A stretch of 64,000 nucleotides of DNA, taken from an uncultured Lachnospiraceae bacterium (GTDB lineage Bacteria > Bacillota > Clostridia > Lachnospirales > Lachnospiraceae). The stretch lies in contig CANTEW010000005.1 in assembly GCA_947652925.1 (NCBI GenBank), positions 1-64,000 of the forward strand. The letters are read 5' to 3'. Position numbers and translations under genes: made by a program. Under the pieces are notes generated by a model. That model did not search any database. It was not told the DNA's origin and saw nothing but the letters and a program-made list of their open reading frames with translations. Each line of letters starts with the position of its first letter. Position 1 is the stretch's first letter. Of this stretch, positions 45,683 through 54,889 are shown piece by piece.

Positions 45683-46855
45683 ATGTCCAACACAGAACTA
45701 TTGGAAAAGCCTATGACTGTGGCTCCTATTAAGATCGCGGCCCTTGCAGGCTGCAGGACTCTCGCGAAAGAAGTCGACTCCAAATTAGTCCGGATGCGCA
45801 GGGAACTGACCGATCACGACAGATCCGGTATCCGCCTGCCAGGATACAGCGCGGACACGTTTCTGATCGATTGTGAATGTCCGCGTTTCGGCACCGGGGA
45901 AGGTAAAGCGTATATCAAGGAATCCGTGCGGGGGGTGGATCTTTTCATCATGGTGGATGTCACCAACTACAGCCTGACCTACAGCGTCTGCGGCCATGAG
46001 AACCATATGTCCCCTGACAACCACTACCAGGATCTGAAACGGATCATCTCCGCTGCCAACGGCAAAGCCCACCGGATCAACGTGGTCATGCCTTTTTTGT
46101 ACGAAGGACGGCAGCATAAGCGCTCCAACCGGGAATCCCTGGACTGTGCATTGGCTCTGCAGGAACTGTCCGATATGGGTGTCTCTAACATCCTCACCTT
46201 TGACGCCCACGACCCCAGGGTGCAGAACTCCATCCCCTTAAAAGGGTTTGACAGCTTCTTCCCCACCTACCAGTTCCTGAAAGCACTGATCAAAAACGTC
46301 CCTGATTTCCGTACAGACAACGATCACCTGATGATCATCAGCCCGGACGAAGGCGCCATGTCCAGAGCTGTATATTTTTCCAATATCCTGGGTGTGGATA
46401 TGGGCATGTTCTATAAGCGGAGGGACTACTCCACCATCATAGGCGGCAAGAACCCCATCGTAGCCCATGAATTTCTGGGGGATTCTGTAGAAGGAAAAGA
46501 TGTGGTCATCATCGACGACATGATCTCTTCCGGCGGGAGCATGCTGGACGTGGCCATCCAGTTAAAAGAGCGCAAGGCAGACCGCGTCTTCGTATGTACG
46601 ACTTTCGGACTTTTCACCGACGGCCTTGCCAAATTCGATGAATATTATGAGAAAGGATATCTGTACAGGCTGATCACCACCAACCTGAATTACCGCATCC
46701 CGGAACTGCTGGAACGCCCCTATTACATCGAAGCAAATATGAGCAAATACTTAGCCAGCATCATGAACAACATCAATCATGATGTGTCTGTGGAAGGGGT
46801 ACGTTCCCATAACGATAAGATCATCCGACTGCTCGAAAAGACGAAGAGCCGCTGA
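45683..46855 (+). CDS. prs: Ribose-phosphate pyrophosphokinase (long form)
   Basis: The 390-residue enzyme makes PRPP from ribose-5-phosphate and ATP for nucleotide, His and Trp synthesis. The PRPP-binding loop is VVIIDDMISSGGSMLD; the ATP and metal region has VMPFLYEGRQHKRSNRES and FDAHDPRVQN. It is about 70 residues longer than classical Prs (about 315) because of N- and C-terminal extensions, a form seen in Clostridia. The ATG at 45683 follows GGAGG. The gene is monocistronic, with its own promoter and a terminator that includes its stop codon. Confidence 0.92.
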   Translation: MSNTELLEKPMTVAPIKIAALAGCRTLAKEVDSKLVRMRRELTDHDRSGIRLPGYSADTFLIDCECPRFGTGEGKAYIKESVRGVDLFIMVDVTNYSLTYSVCGHENHMSPDNHYQDLKRIISAANGKAHRINVVMPFLYEGRQHKRSNRESLDCALALQELSDMGVSNILTFDAHDPRVQNSIPLKGFDSFFPTYQFLKALIKNVPDFRTDNDHLMIISPDEGAMSRAVYFSNILGVDMGMFYKRRDYSTIIGGKNPIVAHEFLGDSVEGKDVVIIDDMISSGGSMLDVAIQLKERKADRVFVCTTFGLFTDGLAKFDEYYEKGYLYRLITTNLNYRIPELLERPYYIEANMSKYLASIMNNINHDVSVEGVRSHNDKIIRLLEKTKSR

Positions 46856-46871
46856 AGACACAGCGGCTCTT
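46844..46871. terminator. Bidirectional terminator between prs and pgeF
   Basis: AAGAGCCGCT pairs with AGCGGCTCTT around an 8-base loop; the prs stop codon lies at the edge of the loop. T- and A-runs flank it, and convergent pgeF ends five bases away. Confidence 0.8.
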
Positions 46872-46875
46872 TCAT

Positions 46876-47739
46876 TTACAGACCTTCTTCCAAAGCCAAG
46901 AACGCTGCCAGATTCCCCCTCTTCCCCTTAGAAGCCCGATGGGAGAACAGAAACTGGGGATTACAGCAAGTACACAGTCCCGGCAGGATGATCTTCTCTT
47001 CTCTCACCCCTGCCTCCAGGAAGATCTGCCTGTTGGCTTCCCAGAGATCCAGCTGATATTTCCCATCCGACTTCTGATAAAACAGATCGTCCCACAGCTC
47101 TTTGGCAAAAGCCTTTTCAAACTCTCCGATCACATCCCCGCTCACCTCATAACAATCCTGACAGATCGAAGGGCCGATCGCCGTCACCAGATCCGCCGGG
47201 TCTGTGCCGTATTCCCGTTCCATGGCCTGCACCGTAGCCAGTCCGATCTTCTCTACCGTTCCTTTCCATCCGGAATGGGACAGCCCAATGGCTTTCTTCA
47301 CCGGATCCACCAGATAAAGGGGTACGCAGTCTGCATAAAATGTCGCCAGCGTCAGCCCTGGGACATCCGTGACCAGCCCGTCCACATCCTGATAAGTCCT
47401 GGGCTTTGTCAGGCCGCACCCCTTGTCCTGTCCTGTGACCACGCGCACATGCGCCGTATGGGTCTGATCAGATGTGACGATGCTCTCCCAGTCAAAGCCG
47501 ATGGCCTCTGCGATCCTCCGGTAATTCTCCCTGACCGCCCCTTCCTCATCACCTCTGGAAAAACTCAGGTTCATAGACGCGCAGACGCCTTTGCTCACAC
47601 CGCCCAGACGGGTGCTGAAACCATGGCGCACCACCCCCGTCGCCTCCAGGCCGGGATAGGCCAGATAGACCACCTCTCCCGCCTGGCGCACCTGCATCCG
47701 GCGCTCTCCCCCGCTCTTCCATTTTATATCCATCTGCAT
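46876..47739 (-). CDS. pgeF: Peptidoglycan editing factor PgeF (laccase-domain, YfiH family)
   Basis: The 287-residue protein has the conserved copper/zinc-site motifs: SDQTHTAHV, FYADCVPLYL, LSHSGWKGTVEKI and LCTCCNPQFLFSHRA. Members remove wrongly inserted L-Ser from muropeptides or act as purine nucleoside phosphorylases. The start at 47739 has AGGGGAG; a second ATG two codons later is also possible. It ends the rplS-to-pgeF housekeeping run. Confidence 0.93.
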   Translation of the reverse strand: MQMDIKWKSGGERRMQVRQAGEVVYLAYPGLEATGVVRHGFSTRLGGVSKGVCASMNLSFSRGDEEGAVRENYRRIAEAIGFDWESIVTSDQTHTAHVRVVTGQDKGCGLTKPRTYQDVDGLVTDVPGLTLATFYADCVPLYLVDPVKKAIGLSHSGWKGTVEKIGLATVQAMEREYGTDPADLVTAIGPSICQDCYEVSGDVIGEFEKAFAKELWDDLFYQKSDGKYQLDLWEANRQIFLEAGVREEKIILPGLCTCCNPQFLFSHRASKGKRGNLAAFLALEEGL

Positions 47740-47757
47740 GATAGCATCTCCCCTTTC

Positions 47758-48123
47758 TTACCAAGGCTTCCCATAACAAAGATCGAAAGCGTTTTTCACC
47801 AATGTGATCTCTCCTCCATCTATCCCCACCACGTCAAATCTGCAGGGCGTGTCCTCCGCTATCCGCCGCTGCATCCTGTAATGGAGCGCCGCCCGGCAGA
47901 TCCGCCGCTGCTTCTGGAGGCCCACCGCCTCCAATGACCCGCCCCGGGCGCCGTCCCTGCGGTATTTCACTTCTATAAAGACCAGATAACATCCGTCCCA
48001 TCCGATGATATCGATCTCACCCCTGGCATACTGGTAATTCCTCTCCACGATCCGATATCCCTGTCCCGCGAGAAATCCCGCCGCCCGTTCCTCGTAGCGG
48101 CTCCCCAGCTCTCGTTTATCCAT
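47758..48123 (-). CDS. YraN/UPF0102 family endonuclease-like protein
   Basis: The 121-residue protein has the restriction-endonuclease-like YraN fold: GSRYEERAAGFLAGQGY, RNYQYARGEIDIIGWDG and VFIEVKYR. The Asp, Glu and Lys of the PD-(D/E)XK site are all present. The function is not firmly known. It overlaps the 3' end of rnhB by eight bases, an order conserved in many Firmicutes. Confidence 0.93.
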   Translation of the reverse strand: MDKRELGSRYEERAAGFLAGQGYRIVERNYQYARGEIDIIGWDGCYLVFIEVKYRRDGARGGSLEAVGLQKQRRICRAALHYRMQRRIAEDTPCRFDVVGIDGGEITLVKNAFDLCYGKPW

Positions 48124-48895
48124 CTGCCTCCTCCGGGATGCCCTTGAGATTTTTCAAAAAACTCCTGCGGTGTATCGGGCTTGGTCCGTATCTGCGCAAT
48201 GCCTCCAGATGGGCGGCGCTGCCATATCCTTTATGGGAAGCAAAACCATACTGGGGCATCTCCTTATCATACTCGACCATCAGCCTGTCCCTGGTCACTT
48301 TTGCCACGATGCTGGCCGCCGCGATGGACACGCTGCGGGCATCCCCGTGGATCAGCGGCACCTGGGGGATATCCATACAGGGGATCGTGACCGCGTCATT
48401 CAAGAGGAGCTGGGGCTGGATCCTAAGTTTTCCCACTGCCTCCCGCATCGCCTCATATGTAGCCTGGAGGATATTGATCCCATCGATCCGGGACGGGCTG
48501 GCATACCCTACTCCCACAGCCAGGGCCTCTTCCAGGATCACCGCATAGAGTCCCTCCCTTTTCTTCGCCGATAATTTTTTGGAATCATCCAGATATAGGA
48601 TCTGACAGTCTGGCGGCAGGATCACCGCCCCTGCCACCACCGGGCCTGCCAACGGGCCGCGTCCCGCTTCATCTACGCCGCAGAGGACTCCCACATGGGC
48701 GTATTTCCTCTCATATACCTGCATCTGACAGATCCTGTCTCTCTCCCGCTGTAACTTTTCCTGGATCTTTTGATATCTTCTCAGAAGATCGGCCACACCC
48801 TTGCGGCTGTCCTCCCGGTATTTTTCATAAAGGGCACCATAACTGTCCCCGGATGCCCGGGCAAATTCTTCCTGTATCTCCCGTATCGTCTTCAT
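48116..48895 (-). CDS. rnhB: Ribonuclease HII
   Basis: The 259-residue enzyme removes ribonucleotides embedded in DNA. The catalytic core starts at GVDEAGRGPLAGPVV (first Asp-Glu pair) and continues with LDDSKKLSAKKRE, LIHGDARSVSIAAASIVAKV and YGFASHKGYGSAAH. About 70 extra N-terminal residues form a helical extension common in Clostridia and Bacilli. It overlaps yraN and follows the LysM-GH18 gene by 14 bases. Confidence 0.96.
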   Translation of the reverse strand: MKTIREIQEEFARASGDSYGALYEKYREDSRKGVADLLRRYQKIQEKLQRERDRICQMQVYERKYAHVGVLCGVDEAGRGPLAGPVVAGAVILPPDCQILYLDDSKKLSAKKREGLYAVILEEALAVGVGYASPSRIDGINILQATYEAMREAVGKLRIQPQLLLNDAVTIPCMDIPQVPLIHGDARSVSIAAASIVAKVTRDRLMVEYDKEMPQYGFASHKGYGSAAHLEALRRYGPSPIHRRSFLKNLKGIPEEADG

Positions 48896-48909
48896 TTTTT
48901 ACATTATCC

Positions 48910-50049
48910 CTACTCTTTCCGGATCAAAAACGTATCTTCCAGCGCCAGCCAGTTGGCCCTCCACCAGCGCATGATCTGCCAGTAGCCCATCCCCTGCAGC
49001 CCGTAGTCTTCCACCAGGCGGAATTTTGCCGCCAGGCTGCGCACATCCTCAAACCATACTTCATGCTCCACCTCTTCCTGCCAATAGCGGAAATACGGGG
49101 ACTGAGCCGTCTCATCGTATTGGATGCGCGCATAATGGTCCACCGCGATCTGCACCGCCTCCACATTCCCTATGGTATTTGCCACTGTCACATTGGGCAC
49201 GAAGGGCAGCGGCCAATCATATCCATAGTTTGGGATGCCCAGGCGTATCTTAGCCGCCGGTATCTCGGCGACCGCGTACCGGACCACCTGCTCCACCCTA
49301 TCGATCGGAGCCACTGCCATATTAGGGCCATATTTATAACCCCATTCATAAGTCATCAGCAATACGCTGTCCGCGATGGCCCCTAACGCCGGATAATCTT
49401 TCCCCTCATAGAGGAGCCCTCTCTGGTCTGCAGAAGTCTTGGGCGCCAGCGCGATGCTCACCTGGAACCCCAGCTCATGGACGATCGCCGCCGTCCGCCG
49501 GACAAATTCTGTAAAAGCATCTCTGTCTTCCCCGCGTATGTACTCAAAATCGATGTCCACACCGCCATAGCCCTTTTCTTTCATCGTCCTGGCCAGTTCC
49601 AGGATGAGCCGGTCCCCGGCTTCCGGATCCCATACTACAGAGGTGATCAGGGCGTTATTGAACCTGCCTTGTTCATCAAGGGGTGTGAGTGTGAGAAAAG
49701 GGACGACCGACTGGGTGCGGCACATCTCGATCATCCAGCTCTCTTCTGTCCCCGGCGGGATCAGCCAGCCTTCTTCTGTAAATCCATAAGAAAATATAGG
49801 GAGTTCTGTCAAAAAAGGAAGTGTCTGCCCCAACACCCAGGGGCTGATATACGGATAAGCATAGCCTGAGACCTGAGCCTGTGTGCGTTCTTTAGATAGG
49901 CCGTACGTGGGGACATAGAGTGCCTGACCGATGGCCAGCTTATAAGGATAGACCAGTTGGTTATCGTAGATCAGTGATTCTTCGGGGATGCCATAGATCT
50001 GGGCTATAGCATCCACCGTTTCCCCTTCTGTGACCACATGGATCTGCAT
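48910..50049 (-). CDS. LysM plus glycosyl hydrolase family 18 protein (spore peptidoglycan hydrolase type)
   Basis: The 379-residue protein has one LysM module at the N-terminus (HVVTEGETVDAIAQIYGIPEESLIYDN) and a GH18 barrel with the catalytic motif GGVDIDFEYI, whose Glu is the acid. The layout resembles SleL/YaaH, N-acetylglucosaminidases of the spore coat that act during germination. No signal peptide is present, as in SleL, which is deposited from the mother-cell cytoplasm. The ribosome binding site (GGCGG) is weak. Placement inside a ribosomal and housekeeping run is unusual for a spore gene. Confidence 0.9.
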   Translation of the reverse strand: MQIHVVTEGETVDAIAQIYGIPEESLIYDNQLVYPYKLAIGQALYVPTYGLSKERTQAQVSGYAYPYISPWVLGQTLPFLTELPIFSYGFTEEGWLIPPGTEESWMIEMCRTQSVVPFLTLTPLDEQGRFNNALITSVVWDPEAGDRLILELARTMKEKGYGGVDIDFEYIRGEDRDAFTEFVRRTAAIVHELGFQVSIALAPKTSADQRGLLYEGKDYPALGAIADSVLLMTYEWGYKYGPNMAVAPIDRVEQVVRYAVAEIPAAKIRLGIPNYGYDWPLPFVPNVTVANTIGNVEAVQIAVDHYARIQYDETAQSPYFRYWQEEVEHEVWFEDVRSLAAKFRLVEDYGLQGMGYWQIMRWWRANWLALEDTFLIRKE

Positions 50050-50132
50050 AAATGATCTACCGCCTGCGATCTAGATTGGAATATATCTTTATGCAGAGGT
50101 ACAAGGATGATAGAACCTGCCCTCACAAAAAT

Positions 50133-50966
50133 TCATTCCAGAGTGATCCGCCCCAGCCTCCCGCTCCGGAACTCATCCATCAACAGCCTGGCTGCTTTTG
50201 TATGATCCAGATCGCCGCCCTTTTTCAGACAATTGCGCTCCCGGGCGATATCTCCCAGGATATCTGCAGGATCCCCGTCCTCCTTGGTCTTGTAGCGTTC
50301 CTGCAAGATCCCCGGATAAGCTCCTTTCAGGTAAAGGATGAGCTTGAGCGTCAATCCATCCATATCCACGATCTCATCTTTTACAGAGCCGATCATGGCC
50401 AGCCGTTCTCCCACCTGCGGGTCGTCAAACTTGGGCCATAAGATCCCCGGCGTGTCAAGGAGTTCTACGTTTTTATCCAGCCTGATCCACTGTTTGCCTT
50501 TCGTAACGCCTGGACGGTCCCCTGTCTTTGTACAGGCTTTCCCGGCAAAAGTATTGATAAATGTGGATTTCCCCACATTGGGTATGCCGACCACCATCGC
50601 CCGTATGGGCCTGTTCTTGATCCCGCGCCGCCTGTCCCTCTCCAGTTTCTCCTTACACGCCTCCCTGATCATCGTATGGATGACTTTCAGACCTGCACGG
50701 CTCCGGGCGTCCGCCATGACTGTATAAAAACCTTTTTCCTGAAAATAAGCGCCCCACTCCTGGTTTTTCCTCGCATCTGCCAGATCCGCCTTATTCAACA
50801 GGATCAAGCGGGACTTTTGCTGCCCCAGCTGATCGATATCCGGATTCCGGCTGCTCAGAGGAGCGCGCGCATCCACCAATTCAATGATCAGATCGATCAG
50901 CTTGATATTTTCCTGCATCATCCGTCTGGCTTTCGTCATATGCCCTGGATACCATTGTAGATCCAT
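50133..50966 (-). CDS. rbgA: Ribosome biogenesis GTPase RbgA (YlqF)
   Basis: The 277-residue circularly permuted GTPase has its G4 motif first (LLNKADLAD), then G1 (GIPNVGKSTF) and G3 (DTPGILWP). It starts with the typical WYPGHMTKARR. It acts late in 50S subunit assembly. It lies 18 bases after lepB in the conserved rplS-lepB-rbgA-rnhB order. Confidence 0.96.
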   Translation of the reverse strand: MDLQWYPGHMTKARRMMQENIKLIDLIIELVDARAPLSSRNPDIDQLGQQKSRLILLNKADLADARKNQEWGAYFQEKGFYTVMADARSRAGLKVIHTMIREACKEKLERDRRRGIKNRPIRAMVVGIPNVGKSTFINTFAGKACTKTGDRPGVTKGKQWIRLDKNVELLDTPGILWPKFDDPQVGERLAMIGSVKDEIVDMDGLTLKLILYLKGAYPGILQERYKTKEDGDPADILGDIARERNCLKKGGDLDHTKAARLLMDEFRSGRLGRITLE

Positions 50967-50984
50967 AACTGCCTGCCTTTCTCT

Positions 50985-51557
50985 CTACTCTTTCACAAAA
51001 CCCATCTTCTTGAACGGCGCCGCCACAAACCACAGTTCGCCCTCGATATATTTTTTCTGGACGTTCCCCACATCCCCATACCGGCTGTCGTCGCTGTTAT
51101 TCCGGTTGTCGCCCAGTACAAAATACTCACCTGCTTGTAAAGTGATCTCTTCCTCTGCCAGCCCTGGATTGCTGATGCTGGGAAGATCCCGCCCCTCTTT
51201 ATACGTCTCCCCGTTTATGAGGATCTGCCCATCCTTGATCTGTATCGTCTCCCCGGGAAGCCCGATCACACGTTTGATATGCAGGCTGGCCTCAGCTTTC
51301 GGACTGATCTTGAAAGCTATGATGTCCCCGCGCTTTGGGTTCCCCAGCTTATACACCATCCTGTTGATAAAGAAACGGTCCCCTGCTGCCAGCGTAGGCT
51401 CCATAGAGCCCTCCTGCATAGTCACCGACTGGAAAAAAAAGATCGCCACCACCACCGCACAGGCCAGCACCACCGCCACTTGAAAGACCCATACCAGGAT
51501 GCTCTTTGCAAGCTCCCCCTCGAATAAAGATCTTGCGCTCGATAATCTCCCTGCCAT
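50985..51557 (-). CDS. lepB: Signal peptidase I
   Basis: The 190-residue membrane protease removes signal peptides from exported proteins. One N-terminal helix (VFQVAVVLACAVVVAIFFF) is followed by the catalytic Ser in QEGSMEPTL and the general-base Lys in LHIKRVIGLPGE. The GDNRNNSDDSRYG box is intact. It follows rplS after a terminator-like hairpin. Confidence 0.96.
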   Translation of the reverse strand: MAGRLSSARSLFEGELAKSILVWVFQVAVVLACAVVVAIFFFQSVTMQEGSMEPTLAAGDRFFINRMVYKLGNPKRGDIIAFKISPKAEASLHIKRVIGLPGETIQIKDGQILINGETYKEGRDLPSISNPGLAEEEITLQAGEYFVLGDNRNNSDDSRYGDVGNVQKKYIEGELWFVAAPFKKMGFVKE

Positions 51558-51596
51558 GTCCCTGCCCTCCAGAAAATATCTCTATATAGAAATACA

Positions 51597-51618
51597 AGGG
51601 GCTGTTCCCACAGCCCCT
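51597..51618 (-). terminator. Terminator-like hairpin after rplS
   Basis: AGGGGCTG pairs with CAGCCCCT around a 6-base loop, followed by TTGTATTTCT on the minus strand. It may allow partial read-through into lepB. Confidence 0.65.
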
Positions 51619-51626
51619 CAGATCCG

Positions 51627-51977
51627 CTACCTCACTACCCGCTCTTTTACTTTTGCACGTTTACCTACACGGCCTCTCAAGTAATTCAGTTTTGCCCTCC
51701 TTACTTTACCGTATCTGACAACTTCGACTTTCTCCACATTCGGTGAGTGGACGGGCCAGGTCTTTTCCACTCCGATCCCGCTGGAAGACTTCCTGACTGT
51801 AAATGTCTCTCTGTTGCCGCCATTCTGCCTTTTCAGCACTGTACCTTCGAATACCTGGATCCTCTCGCGCGCACCCTCTTTGATCTTCGCATGGACCCTT
51901 ACAGTATCGCCTACACGAAATTCCGGCGGCTGCTCTTTCAACTGTGTAGCTTCGATCTTCCTGATGATCTCATTCAT
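51627..51977 (-). CDS. rplS: 50S ribosomal protein L19
   Basis: The 116-residue protein shows the usual [34 protein letters not shown] and the basic end [20 protein letters not shown]. It sits at the 30S-50S interface. It has its own consensus promoter, whose -35 lies inside the end of the upstream gene. The 85-base leader can fold and may carry autoregulation. Confidence 0.98.
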   Translation of the reverse strand: MNEIIRKIEATQLKEQPPEFRVGDTVRVHAKIKEGARERIQVFEGTVLKRQNGGNRETFTVRKSSSGIGVEKTWPVHSPNVEKVEVVRYGKVRRAKLNYLRGRVGKRAKVKERVVR

Positions 51978-52062
51978 CTGTCTTCTCTCCTTTATACATT
52001 GTGGATGTTCTTAATACAGGCTCTTCCCTGTAAAAGAGGACCATCTCATCGTTTTCATAACA
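51978..52062 (-). promoter_or_regulatory. Leader of rplS, possible ribosomal-protein leader
   Basis: ACAGG and CCTGT words, together with CTCTT and AAGAG, can form alternative short stems around 52010-52040. L19 leaders are a known Firmicute RNA family, but I could not match the consensus. Confidence 0.3.
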
Positions 52063-52068
52063 AAGGCG

Positions 52069-52097
52069 ATTATACTACAAATGACTGGGTTTGACAA
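52069..52097 (-). promoter_or_regulatory. Promoter of rplS
   Basis: TTGTCA (52092-52097) and a perfect TATAAT (52069-52074) are 17 bases apart on the minus strand. The -35 overlaps the last codons of the large secreted protein gene. Confidence 0.8.
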
Positions 52098-54867
52098 GCC
52101 TTTTTGTGTATACGCTCTTTTTCCCCGACCAGTCAGAATATAGCTTTCTATCCTTCCCAGCCGTTTTCACATTTTTATATGTGCGGATCCGGACGTAGTA
52201 TCTCTTTTTTCCTTTTAGCTTGGTGATGTTCTTTGCGGCGGCGTTCTTTTTGGCTGTGACAGTCCTGGCTGTCTTTCCTTTAAAGTTCTTATCCAGGCAA
52301 TACTGGATCTGGTAGCCGTCTATCTGGGCCGTCTGCTTTTTCCATGTCACCCGGATGCCTTTGGAGCGAGCTGTCACCTTCTTTAAACTGGATCCTTTGG
52401 GTCTGATGGTAAAGGCCGCCGTCATCCGCCCGCTGTATCTCCCACGGAGGGTGGCCGTGACTGTATAGACTCCCGGATCCTTTCGCCCTGCAGGATAACT
52501 GATCTGATGATCCGTCTCTGCTGTCAGCGCTCTCCCCATCCTGTCTCTCACGGTCACAGAGGGTGTCTTGGCCTTGCCGTCATAGATAAACTCTGTTTTA
52601 CTCAAGATGAGCTTTTTGGGTCTTGCAATGACCGCCACATCTCCGACATCTGAACATACACTGCATACGTACCGCACCTGCCCATCCTTTTTTATAGTCG
52701 CCGGGACGGACTCTCTTTCATACTGATGCCCGGTCGCACGGATCCTCTCTACATATATATCCCCGCAACTACAAGTGTAGGTCCTGGATCCATCTCCCTC
52801 ACAAGTGGCCTCCTCGGTCACACTGCTCTGATATATGTGTTCGTGGCTCCCCTGACTCCCGGTGGCAGGGATCGATCCCTGTTCCCTCAGGATCTTTCCA
52901 CAGACACCGCAGTGGCTCCCTTCTGTCTTGCCTTCCGCTGTCTCCGTCGGCTCCACCGCAGGATCTATCACTTCCTGATGGCCCGTCGCAGGGATCTCTT
53001 CTGTATAGCTGGCTCCACAGGTGCAGGTATAAGTCCTGAGCCCCGGCTCCTCACAGGCAGCTTCTTTAGTCACGCTGCTCTGATATACGTGTTCATGGCC
53101 TTCCTGCCCTCCTGTAGCTGGGATCGGCTCCTGTTCCCTTAAGACCTTTCCACAGACACCGCAGTGGCTCCCTTCTGTCTTGCCCTCCGTTGTCTCCGTC
53201 GGCTCCACCGCGGGATCTATCACTTCCTGATGGCCCGTCGCAGGGATCCCCTCTGTATAGCTGGCTCCACAGGTGCAGGTATAGGTCCTGAGCCCCGGCT
53301 CCTCACAGGCGGCTCCTTTGGTCACACTGCTCTGATATACGTGTTCATGGCCTTCCTGCCCTCCTGTGGCTGGGATCGGCTCCTGTGCCCTTAAGACCTT
53401 TCCACAGACACTGCAATGGCTCCCTTCCGTCTTGCCTTCCTCTGTCTCCGTCGGCTCCACCGCGGGATCTGTCACTTCCCGATGGCCCGTCGCAGGGATC
53501 TCTTCCATATATCCGGCACCACACTCACAGATGATGTCCCGGAGCCCTGTACTCTCACAGGCGGCCTCCTTTTCCACTTTTTCCTGGTATCCATGTGAAT
53601 GTCCTACACTCCCACATACTGTCCAGGCCTTTGCACTATGACTATATCTCAGTCCAAAGCCATTATCCAGGCTTTTTTGTGCCAGCACAAAACTCTGCTC
53701 TGCTCCGATCTGCACATCTGCATAAATATACTCTTTGGTCACCGGGATCCCTGGGAACAGCTTACTCTTGGTCTGGAACTGCGTAGTCCCTGTGATATCC
53801 CCATAGACCGTCAATGACCCATTCGCATGCAGCACGAGTATCCCGCGCTCTCCTGCTGTATCCTCTTCTCCGGCAAAGTCTCCTGCCACCGCCACATTCA
53901 AATTTTCCGCTTCGTTAAGATCCAGGCAGGCTCCGCGCAGCAGAGTGAGATCATGCAAATTTCCTGTTTTCAGGCTCATATGCGCTTTATCTGTCAACAC
54001 AACACGCCCGATATCATTGAGCATTGCCCCTTGCAAGGTCATCCCCCCGCTCATCGTCAGGGTCGTATCTGCATTTCCGTAAAAAAGTTTTGTCATCACA
54101 TACTGATCCTGCCCTCCAGCCAGCTTGATCTCTGACTGGGTATTCCAGCTTGCATCCACCTCTTCCTGGACAGTCGCTTTCGCATCCAACTCCAGCACAG
54201 CCCTTCCCATATAAGGGACATTTCCATCCTCTCCAGCTGGATGCCCCATATAGATCGACTTGAACATGGTCTTGTCATTGGAGTTCCTCACCGTCAAAGA
54301 GGCAGCGTCACCTATATCTGAACCGGGATAACCTCCTGCATATACAGTGGGGAGCAATTCCTCCTCAGTGCCTGTTATAGCTCCCCCGCTGGTATTTCCC
54401 GCCCGGTATGTATGTACGTTATCCAAGATGAGACTGTGCCCCGCCAGGAAGATCTCCCGGTGCGGAACGCTCCCCAGCGCATCACTGGATGAAAAAGTCA
54501 GTTCCACATCTTTGAAGCAGACACCGTCGCCCTCCAGCTGGATAGGGCTCCGGCAAGTGATCGAACCCCCTGCCGCCCCCTGTACCACCGTATCACCCGG
54601 CACCATCACCGGGCGCATCCTGCCGTCTGGATCCGCTCCGTTATCTATCGTGATAGACGCTGTCACCGTGATCGGGCTCTGCCGCTGCCTCAGAGCTTCC
54701 TTGAACGCCTCTTCTGTAGAAACTGTGGCGCCCACACCAGCTTCCCTGCTGACCTCTTCCCGGTGGGCATCCATCTGCACTCCTGCCCACACCGGCATCT
54801 GTGCCCCGCCCACCGCCACGGCCACCGCCGTCAAGATGCCTAATGATGTCCTGATCATCTTCCTCAT
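52075..54867 (-). CDS. Large secreted protein with Cys-rich repeats and fibronectin III-like end
   Basis: The 930-residue protein has a signal peptide ending near VWAG. A region to about residue 415 is rich in Gly, Asn and Thr and looks like a beta-helix or pectate-lyase-like scaffold (SLTVRNSNDKTM, TLTMSGGMTLQG). Four repeats of 84 residues follow, each with a CTCGASYTEEIPATGH and a GSHCGVCGKVL part, giving CXC and CXXC pairs that could bind metal or form disulfides. The end has an MBG-like segment and a fibronectin III-like domain (GYQIQYCLDKNFKG). There is no LPXTG anchor. It lies 22 bases behind the membrane protein gene, and adhesion or matrix binding is likely. Confidence 0.8.
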   Translation of the reverse strand: MRKMIRTSLGILTAVAVAVGGAQMPVWAGVQMDAHREEVSREAGVGATVSTEEAFKEALRQRQSPITVTASITIDNGADPDGRMRPVMVPGDTVVQGAAGGSITCRSPIQLEGDGVCFKDVELTFSSSDALGSVPHREIFLAGHSLILDNVHTYRAGNTSGGAITGTEEELLPTVYAGGYPGSDIGDAASLTVRNSNDKTMFKSIYMGHPAGEDGNVPYMGRAVLELDAKATVQEEVDASWNTQSEIKLAGGQDQYVMTKLFYGNADTTLTMSGGMTLQGAMLNDIGRVVLTDKAHMSLKTGNLHDLTLLRGACLDLNEAENLNVAVAGDFAGEEDTAGERGILVLHANGSLTVYGDITGTTQFQTKSKLFPGIPVTKEYIYADVQIGAEQSFVLAQKSLDNGFGLRYSHSAKAWTVCGSVGHSHGYQEKVEKEAACESTGLRDIICECGAGYMEEIPATGHREVTDPAVEPTETEEGKTEGSHCSVCGKVLRAQEPIPATGGQEGHEHVYQSSVTKGAACEEPGLRTYTCTCGASYTEGIPATGHQEVIDPAVEPTETTEGKTEGSHCGVCGKVLREQEPIPATGGQEGHEHVYQSSVTKEAACEEPGLRTYTCTCGASYTEEIPATGHQEVIDPAVEPTETAEGKTEGSHCGVCGKILREQGSIPATGSQGSHEHIYQSSVTEEATCEGDGSRTYTCSCGDIYVERIRATGHQYERESVPATIKKDGQVRYVCSVCSDVGDVAVIARPKKLILSKTEFIYDGKAKTPSVTVRDRMGRALTAETDHQISYPAGRKDPGVYTVTATLRGRYSGRMTAAFTIRPKGSSLKKVTARSKGIRVTWKKQTAQIDGYQIQYCLDKNFKGKTARTVTAKKNAAAKNITKLKGKKRYYVRIRTYKNVKTAGKDRKLYSDWSGKKSVYTKRLVKPSHL
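52640..53600. repeat. Tandem 252-base coding repeats, about 3.8 copies
   Basis: The string CCACAGACAC recurs at 52898, 53150 and 53402, exactly 252 bases apart. The two middle copies are nearly identical at the base level; the outer ones are more diverged, and the last is truncated. Such direct repeats can gain or lose units by recombination. Confidence 0.85.
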
Positions 54868-54889
54868 ATCGTCCTCCTTTTCTTATACC

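Noticed and set aside
52640..53600. CRISPR-like array
   Set aside because: The 252-base repeats are coding, contiguous and have no spacers.
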